From an uncultured Gammaproteobacteria bacterium (GTDB lineage Bacteria; Pseudomonadota; Gammaproteobacteria; PS1; Pseudothioglobaceae): a stretch of DNA of 64,000 bases. The number at the start of each line of letters is the position of its first letter. The stretch's first letter is position 1. Position numbers and translations under genes: made by a program. Positions 59,072 to 64,000 of this stretch are shown piece by piece. The stretch spans positions 1-64,000 of the forward strand of contig CABXNH010000002.1 in assembly GCA_902513495.1 (NCBI GenBank), given 5' to 3'. The notes beneath the pieces are model-generated. The model did no database searches. It was given only the letters and a program-made list of their open reading frames with translations, and was not told the DNA's origin.

Positions 59072-60010
59072 CTAATTATTATTGGAATATTTTAAAAGGT
59101 CAATAGTTTCCTTAATACCTCTTCTAATATCGCCAGAAAAAATAAATCCCTTAGACTTAAAACGATCACACATTACTTCGTAAGAAAGTTGATTCATAAT
59201 TCGATTATTGACAAATTCTATTTCTAAATTTGGAACAAACTCCTTAATTGTTTCAACAACTTGTCGAACAGTAGCATTAATAGTTAAAACATTATATATT
59301 TGACCGTCAAAAATATTATTTTTTATGATAAATGCTATCGCTCTAGATGCATCTAATAAATCTAGATATGGTCTTTTTTGATCGTATGCAGAACTCCAAA
59401 CACTTATAGGTTGATTCATTACAGCCTGCCAACAAAACTTATTGACTGCCGTATGAAAACGCATTCCTGGAGAAGCGCCAAAAATTGTTCCAAACCTGCA
59501 ATGTATTGCTTTTAGACTTTTATCTTTAACAAATTCAGCAATAAGTTCTTCTTCTTTAAGCTTTGTAGTTGCATAAGGGCTCTGTGGCTGAAGCTCTGAC
59601 TCAGAACAGTTTTCATCAACTTGGTTATTTTGTGTCCCGTAAACGCTTGTAGATGAAAGTGCAATTAAAGGAGCATCAGCTTTTATACATGCTTCTGCCA
59701 CTTTTAGTGTTGACTGAAAATTATTTGCCTCTAGCTCTTCAGCCATATCAATACTTCCAGCAGCATCGGTTATTGCGGCCAAATGAATTACTACATTAGC
59801 TCCAATAAAAATTGGCTTTAAATTCATTTGACTAACATCTCCCTCAATAAATTGATAATTAGCACTCGATGGGAGGTTGAATAAAGAAGGAAAACGCTGA
59901 GTCATCATATTGTCAATCATTACTATTGTAGATTCAGGAAAAGAAATTCCTAAATCACGAATAATATAGGATCCAATATGCCCTATTGCGCCTGTAACTA
60001 TAATCTTCAT
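59072..60010 (-). CDS. NAD-dependent nucleotide-sugar epimerase/dehydratase (SDR)
   Basis: Extended SDR enzyme of 312 residues: Rossmann motif GAIGHIGSY (residues 7-15), HLAAITDA, and catalytic Ser-Tyr-Lys with SSTSVYG and YATTK. It probably modifies an NDP-linked hexose in O-antigen or other surface-glycan synthesis; exact activity (4-epimerase, 4,6-dehydratase or 4-reductase) is not readable. The first Gly-rich motif has Ile in place of the usual second Gly neighbour. Overlaps the ketoisomerase gene by 4 bp. Confidence 0.82.
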   Translation of the reverse strand: MKIIVTGAIGHIGSYIIRDLGISFPESTIVMIDNMMTQRFPSLFNLPSSANYQFIEGDVSQMNLKPIFIGANVVIHLAAITDAAGSIDMAEELEANNFQSTLKVAEACIKADAPLIALSSTSVYGTQNNQVDENCSESELQPQSPYATTKLKEEELIAEFVKDKSLKAIHCRFGTIFGASPGMRFHTAVNKFCWQAVMNQPISVWSSAYDQKRPYLDLLDASRAIAFIIKNNIFDGQIYNVLTINATVRQVVETIKEFVPNLEIEFVNNRIMNQLSYEVMCDRFKSKGFIFSGDIRRGIKETIDLLKYSNNN

Positions 60011-60429
60011 TTTTTTCCCTTATTTTCTAGTTGGGAAACAAAATCTTTAAAGTATTGATAATCACTTATATAATCTTCTGCTTCATAAAGACGATCACAG
60101 ATTACAGTCATAGTTGAATTATGTTCAATATATTTTTCCTCTGCCCAAATACCTGGAGGAACTAATAGACCAAAATTAGGCTTATCAAGTATGAAAACTT
60201 TTTTACTTACTGAATCATCACACGAGACCTCTACAGACCCATTAGAACATATAAGAAGCTGTGAACATAGACGATGAGCATGCTTACCTCTAATGCTTCC
60301 CTTTTCAGACATTACATTAAAAATCCTTTTTATCGAAAATGGAATTAACTCATTTCCATGCTCAAAAACTGAAAGCTCACCATTATCTTCTTTAAAGACA
60401 GGAAATTCTATTAATTTAACAGACTTCAT
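60007..60429 (-). CDS. QdtA/FdtA-like sugar 3,4-ketoisomerase (WxcM-like cupin)
   Basis: A 140-residue cupin that converts dTDP-4-keto-6-deoxyglucose to a 3-keto sugar, the step before amination at C3. Motifs IPFSIKRIFNV, GKHAH with the metal/catalytic His pair, and VPPGIWAEEKY match the family. Together with the DegT aminotransferase two genes upstream it points to a 3-amino-3,6-dideoxyhexose. It overlaps both neighbouring SDR genes by 4 bp. Confidence 0.85.
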   Translation of the reverse strand: MKSVKLIEFPVFKEDNGELSVFEHGNELIPFSIKRIFNVMSEKGSIRGKHAHRLCSQLLICSNGSVEVSCDDSVSKKVFILDKPNFGLLVPPGIWAEEKYIEHNSTMTVICDRLYEAEDYISDYQYFKDFVSQLENKGKK

Positions 60430-61421
60430 TTAGAATATTCCTTACTTAAATGATTCACCAACAAATATATACCCTCCTCAATTGATGTTTTAGCCGACCA
60501 GCTTGTGAGCGATTTTAATCGTTCAGCTGAGCCTATAAAATTTCTTTTCTCAATTTCAGATATCCCACTGGGCCATGATACATTTTCAATCTTTAAATTG
60601 AAACCAGTTATTTTTTCTATTTCATTCACAATCAATCCAAATGCACTTTTAATTGGTGTGCCTACACCACTTGAAACATTAAATAGTATTTCATCATTTT
60701 TTTTAATTTTTTCGTAATTAAGAGTACTTGCAAATAAAAATGCCTGAACAACATCGTCTATATAAATATAATCCCTTATATAATTTCCCGTACCATAAAT
60801 CTTTATAGATTTATTTTCAAAACCTAATCTTGTAATTTTACTGAGAATACCTCTGTCAAGAGCTGAGCTATCATTAATGCTAGGACCATAAACATTTGCT
60901 AGTCTTAATGACACTGACTCAATTAAGTTTTCACGAGTGGCCATTTTTAGTATTTTTTCAACACTTAACTTATTTGAGTCATAGGAGGTTATTGGAATAG
61001 AGGGTTGATCTTCTGATACAGGGAATTCGTGAGTTAAGCCATAAATTGTTGCTGTTGATGCATAAATAACTTTTGGCTTAATAGATAATTCTTTAGCAGC
61101 ATTTACTAAATTTGTAATCGGAATAATCTCTACATTTAGACTATTTTCAGGATTTTTTTCAGCAGCTGCAATACTTGTATTTCCTGATAAATGGAAAATA
61201 ATATCTGAATGATTGACAATTGTTAACCAAGAATCTAAATCATTTAAATCAATATTCCAGTCTTCAATATTCTCTTCAGCCTTAAGTTTTGTTCTACTAA
61301 TACGAACAAGTTTTTTGACAGAATAGCCTTGTAACTCATTTACCAATGCAGAACCAATGTATCCACTTGCACCAGTTATAGCAATAACTTTATTCTTTAA
61401 CTTGCTTTGAAGTTCATTCAT
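60426..61421 (-). CDS. NAD-dependent nucleotide-sugar epimerase/dehydratase (SDR)
   Basis: Extended SDR protein, 331 residues, with GASGYIGSALV (17-27), HLSGNTSI, SSTATIYG-like Ser motif (ASTATIYG) and catalytic YDSNK. It differs clearly from the SDR at 59072, so the two are not recent duplicates. Probably a sugar reductase/epimerase in the same surface-sugar pathway. It is separated from the aminotransferase by 41 bp. Confidence 0.82.
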   Translation of the reverse strand: MNELQSKLKNKVIAITGASGYIGSALVNELQGYSVKKLVRISRTKLKAEENIEDWNIDLNDLDSWLTIVNHSDIIFHLSGNTSIAAAEKNPENSLNVEIIPITNLVNAAKELSIKPKVIYASTATIYGLTHEFPVSEDQPSIPITSYDSNKLSVEKILKMATRENLIESVSLRLANVYGPSINDSSALDRGILSKITRLGFENKSIKIYGTGNYIRDYIYIDDVVQAFLFASTLNYEKIKKNDEILFNVSSGVGTPIKSAFGLIVNEIEKITGFNLKIENVSWPSGISEIEKRNFIGSAERLKSLTSWSAKTSIEEGIYLLVNHLSKEYSK

Positions 61422-61462
61422 TTATTTACAATAATTCTCTAGATTCATTGGATTTTCTAAAT

Positions 61463-62560
61463 TCAGAGATTAAAAAATCGTTTTATTCTATTTACTATTT
61501 TGTTTAAATCACTTTTTGATAATTCAGGATAGATTGGTAGCGAAATAATTTTTTGAACAATGTTTTCAGTAACTGTCATATCTTCTGATTTTATTACTCT
61601 ATCATTGTAAGCAGGTTGCATATGAACTGGCAAAGAGTAATGAATCCCAGCAATAATTCCATCCTCTTTGAGAAAGCTTAGTAAAGAATCACGAGTTTCG
61701 ACCTGAATCACAAAAAGATGAAAAACAGATTCAGCATTGCTACGAATAGATGGCAATAAAATTGGAAGTTCTAAGAGTTTTTCATAATAAAATTCTGCTA
61801 TATCTCTTCTCTTTTGATTATCTTTATCTAAATGTCTCAGCTTGATTCGTAATATAGCTGCTTGAAGCTCATCTAACCTAGAATTTCTTCCTGGCTGCAT
61901 ACTGACTCTATCTTGCCATCCATATTCTCTAATCATCCGAATTTTTGAAGCTAATTCATGATTATTTGAAGTAACTAATCCAGCATCTCCAATTGCACCT
62001 AAATTTTTTGTTGGATAACAACTAAAGCAACCAATATCGCCTATACTGCCAACCCTTTTATTATTGTATTTTGCGCCATGGGCTTGTGAAGCGTCTTCAA
62101 TTAAATAGATTTTATTTGAATTACAAAAAGTTATTATTGGATCAAGGTCAGCAGCCTGTCCATAAAGATGAACAGCAATAATAGCCTTTGTTTTTTTTGT
62201 TAATAACTCTTGAAGGTGGGCTGGATTGAGTGTATAGAATTTTGAATCTACGTCAACTAAAACAGCACTAGCGCCTGTAGCTTCAATAGCTGCAATAGTA
62301 GCTACAGCAGTATGTGAAACAGTAATAACTTCATCGCCAAAACCTATATTTAAGGCTCTCAATGCTATCTCAATAGCATCAGTTCCATTAGCAACACCAA
62401 TTGCAGATGAAGTACCTATATATTCAGCAAACTCTCTCTCTAAGTATCTAACCTGCTCTCCTAAAACATAGGAATTACCTCGCATCACTGAAATAACAGC
62501 ATCCTCAATTTCAGACTGATAACTCTTGAATTGTTCTGATGGATTTGAACAAAGTACCAT
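61463..62560 (-). CDS. DegT/DnrJ/EryC1 sugar aminotransferase (FdtB/QdtB-like)
   Basis: PLP-dependent aminotransferase of 365 residues for NDP-keto-sugars. The PLP lysine is in FSCYPTKNLGAIGDAG, with IEDASQAHGAKYN binding the cofactor ring and NSRLDELQAAILRIKL near residue 220. With the QdtA/FdtA-like gene it fits 3-amination of dTDP-3-keto-6-deoxyhexose. No adjacent N-acetyltransferase (FdtC/QdtC) is visible. One base separates it from the methyltransferase gene. Confidence 0.9.
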   Translation of the reverse strand: MVLCSNPSEQFKSYQSEIEDAVISVMRGNSYVLGEQVRYLEREFAEYIGTSSAIGVANGTDAIEIALRALNIGFGDEVITVSHTAVATIAAIEATGASAVLVDVDSKFYTLNPAHLQELLTKKTKAIIAVHLYGQAADLDPIITFCNSNKIYLIEDASQAHGAKYNNKRVGSIGDIGCFSCYPTKNLGAIGDAGLVTSNNHELASKIRMIREYGWQDRVSMQPGRNSRLDELQAAILRIKLRHLDKDNQKRRDIAEFYYEKLLELPILLPSIRSNAESVFHLFVIQVETRDSLLSFLKEDGIIAGIHYSLPVHMQPAYNDRVIKSEDMTVTENIVQKIISLPIYPELSKSDLNKIVNRIKRFFNL

Positions 62561-62561
62561 A

Positions 62562-63779
62562 TTAACTAACCTTTACATTAGGTATATAAGTTATCCAATG
62601 CCTTTGGTCTCCCATAAAGTCAATTTCTTTTTTCATAATTTCTTCAGAATGATTCCAAGCAAAAAGTAATACATAATCCGGATTGCTATCTCTAAATTGA
62701 TCATATGGCAAAACCGGTATATGTGCACCGGGAGAATACTTATTTTGCTTAATTGGAGTTGTATCATAGATACATTCGACAAGATTAGGTGTTATTCCAA
62801 AATAGTTTGTTACAGTTGTACTTTTAGAAGTTGCACCATATGCTACAACTTTCTTTCCAGCATTTTTAAGATTATTAAGAAGCTCAATTAAGTCATTTTT
62901 TATCTTATTAACACTAGCAGTAAAATCTAGGTATGCATCGTTTCTATCCAACCCTATTTCCTTTTCTTTCTTTATTAAACTAATCACATTTTGAGAGACT
63001 TGCTTAACCCCTTTGTGAGCTATTGTATATCGCATTGATCCTCCATGAGTGATTTGAGGTTCAACATTTACTAGTTCAAGATCATGCATATTAGCAATAT
63101 GACTTATAGATAAAGCTGAAAAAAGAAAAACATGCTCATCATAAATTTGATCAAAAGATGTTTTTTCAATAATTTCACCAAGATAAGGATCTTCAAATAT
63201 AAAAACACCTTCTTCATTTAATAATGTTTTAACGCCTTCATAAATAGAATGCATATAAGGAATATGGCACATAACATTTGCACTCAAAATTGCATCTGCT
63301 TTTTGATAATTTTTTGAAATTTTATCGGCCAATAACTTATCAAAAAACTCAGTTATTACCTCTATCCCCTTGCTTTTAGAAACTTCCGCAACATTTTTAG
63401 AGGGCTCAATGCCAAGACATGGAATTTTATCTGATACAAAATTCTGCAGCATAATTCCATCATTACTTCCTATTTCTACAACAAAAGACTTTTGATCTAG
63501 ATTCTGAAGCGAAGTCACTGAATTAGAAAATTTGCGAAAATGACTAATCATATAGTTTGATGTTGATGAGAAAAAAGCATAATTATCATGAAACATTTTT
63601 TCTCTATCAGGCTGTTCAAGCAATTGAACCATATTACAGTTTTCACAAAAACCAACCTTCATAGAAAATAAATATTCATTCTCTAACTCTTTTTTCGTAG
63701 AAAATGCATTTGCTATTGGCATATTTCCAAAATCAACGAAAGGATTAAAACTATTGTCGCATATTAGACATTTATTCAC
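62562..63779 (-). CDS. Sugar C-methyltransferase (zinc-binding, SAM-dependent)
   Basis: A 405-residue enzyme of the TylC3/NovU-type sugar C-methyltransferase family: N-terminal zinc-binding domain with Cys pairs (CLICDNSFN and CENCNMVQL), central SAM fold (VVEIGSNDGIML, FIFEDPYL, catalytic-region DQIYDEHVFLF) and a C-terminal domain (VVAYGATSKSTTVTNYFG). The start is GTG, preceded by AGGAG 6 bp upstream. It would add a methyl branch to the sugar ring, giving a branched deoxysugar. Acting with the aminotransferase is likely but not proven. Confidence 0.85.
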   Translation of the reverse strand: MNKCLICDNSFNPFVDFGNMPIANAFSTKKELENEYLFSMKVGFCENCNMVQLLEQPDREKMFHDNYAFFSSTSNYMISHFRKFSNSVTSLQNLDQKSFVVEIGSNDGIMLQNFVSDKIPCLGIEPSKNVAEVSKSKGIEVITEFFDKLLADKISKNYQKADAILSANVMCHIPYMHSIYEGVKTLLNEEGVFIFEDPYLGEIIEKTSFDQIYDEHVFLFSALSISHIANMHDLELVNVEPQITHGGSMRYTIAHKGVKQVSQNVISLIKKEKEIGLDRNDAYLDFTASVNKIKNDLIELLNNLKNAGKKVVAYGATSKSTTVTNYFGITPNLVECIYDTTPIKQNKYSPGAHIPVLPYDQFRDSNPDYVLLFAWNHSEEIMKKEIDFMGDQRHWITYIPNVKVS

Positions 63780-63949
63780 TGTTTCTCCTAATTAAATTAT
63801 AATCTTTATTTAAAAATTTAATTCCTGACCACTCTCATAAACAAGTAATATTTATTTATTAATAAAAAGCTACTATTATGGCTCAAAATTCTATATTTGA
63901 TAATTATAAAGCCTTTACTTTAAGTTACTCAAATATCTAACGGCTAAAA

Positions 63950-64000
63950 TTATTTTTCAAATTTAAGAAGCTTCTCTTGAGACTCAATTAGTTCTTGTCA
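63950..64000 (-). CDS. C-terminal end of an unidentified gene (cut by window edge)
   Basis: On the minus strand an open frame entering from beyond the window ends QELIESQEKLLKFEK followed by TAA. The composition suggests a helical or coiled-coil tail, which is common at the ends of glycan-assembly proteins. Only 16 codons are visible, so it may be a chance frame. The 170 bp between it and the methyltransferase gene shows nothing else clear. Confidence 0.3.

Overview
The window is a gene-dense, AT-rich stretch of a gammaproteobacterial chromosome, with short gaps, many 1-17 bp gene overlaps and no tRNA, rRNA, IS, prophage or CRISPR that I could recognise. A form II RuBisCO (cbbM) with its activase pair cbbQ/cbbO and a divergent LysR regulator, a membrane pyrophosphatase, TrkAH, NhaD and a small MKKLIALFATTAVAS-type porin together suggest a marine, sulfur-oxidiser-like chemoautotroph or mixotroph of the SUP05/Thioglobus (Thioglobaceae) type. 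This placement is inference from gene content, not a database result.

Layout. 1-1.2 kb: end of a molybdopterin operon (moaA 3' end, moaD, mogA) and an acyltransferase-like membrane protein. 1.9-9.1 kb: carbon-fixation locus on the minus strand (cbbM, cbbQ, cbbO, then malonyl-CoA decarboxylase) with divergent cbbR. 9.1-10.3 kb: argJ. 10.4-16.1 kb: Fur-box-flanked ferric iron ABC system (fbpC, fbpA, fbpB) interleaved with a DUF4856 exported protein and a fatty-acid-hydroxylase-family membrane protein. 16.2-19.5 kb: M24 hydrolase, diaminopropionate ammonia-lyase and an EamA permease. 19.6-27.2 kb: hppA, then the minus-strand operon ntrY-ntrX-trkA-trkH, in which NtrX has lost its AAA+ domain. 27.2-36.2 kb: plus-strand run rnd, rsmD, coaD, dnaK, dnaJ, eno, a CorC/HlyC-type protein and an SbmA-like transporter. 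36.2-38.8 kb: psd and proS. 38.8-39.4 kb: M50 protease. 39.4-47.9 kb: minus-strand operon ileS-aroB-gatC-gatA-gatB-selO behind a clear sigma70 promoter. 48-52.8 kb: ygfZ-nhaD-coaX-trpS-rluB. 52.9-54.2 kb: small porin with a near-consensus promoter and strong terminator. 54.2-59 kb: PuuD-like membrane protein, chalcone-isomerase-like protein, acyl-activating enzyme, mutM, an S24-fold protein without catalytic residues, and pgeF. 59-64 kb: nucleotide-sugar genes (two SDR enzymes, a QdtA/FdtA-like ketoisomerase, a DegT aminotransferase, a C-methyltransferase), probably one end of an O-antigen/LPS locus that runs off the window.

How the parts fit: CO2 fixation is paired with a PPi-driven ion pump; TrkAH, NhaD and the K+-dependent-type HppA link K+, Na+ and PPi; the iron locus is a compact Fur regulon. 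The points most worth checking are the iron locus with its two non-transport proteins, the AAA-less NtrX, the S24 pseudoprotease beside mutM, malonyl-CoA decarboxylase in the RuBisCO locus, and rsmD without an ordinary start codon.
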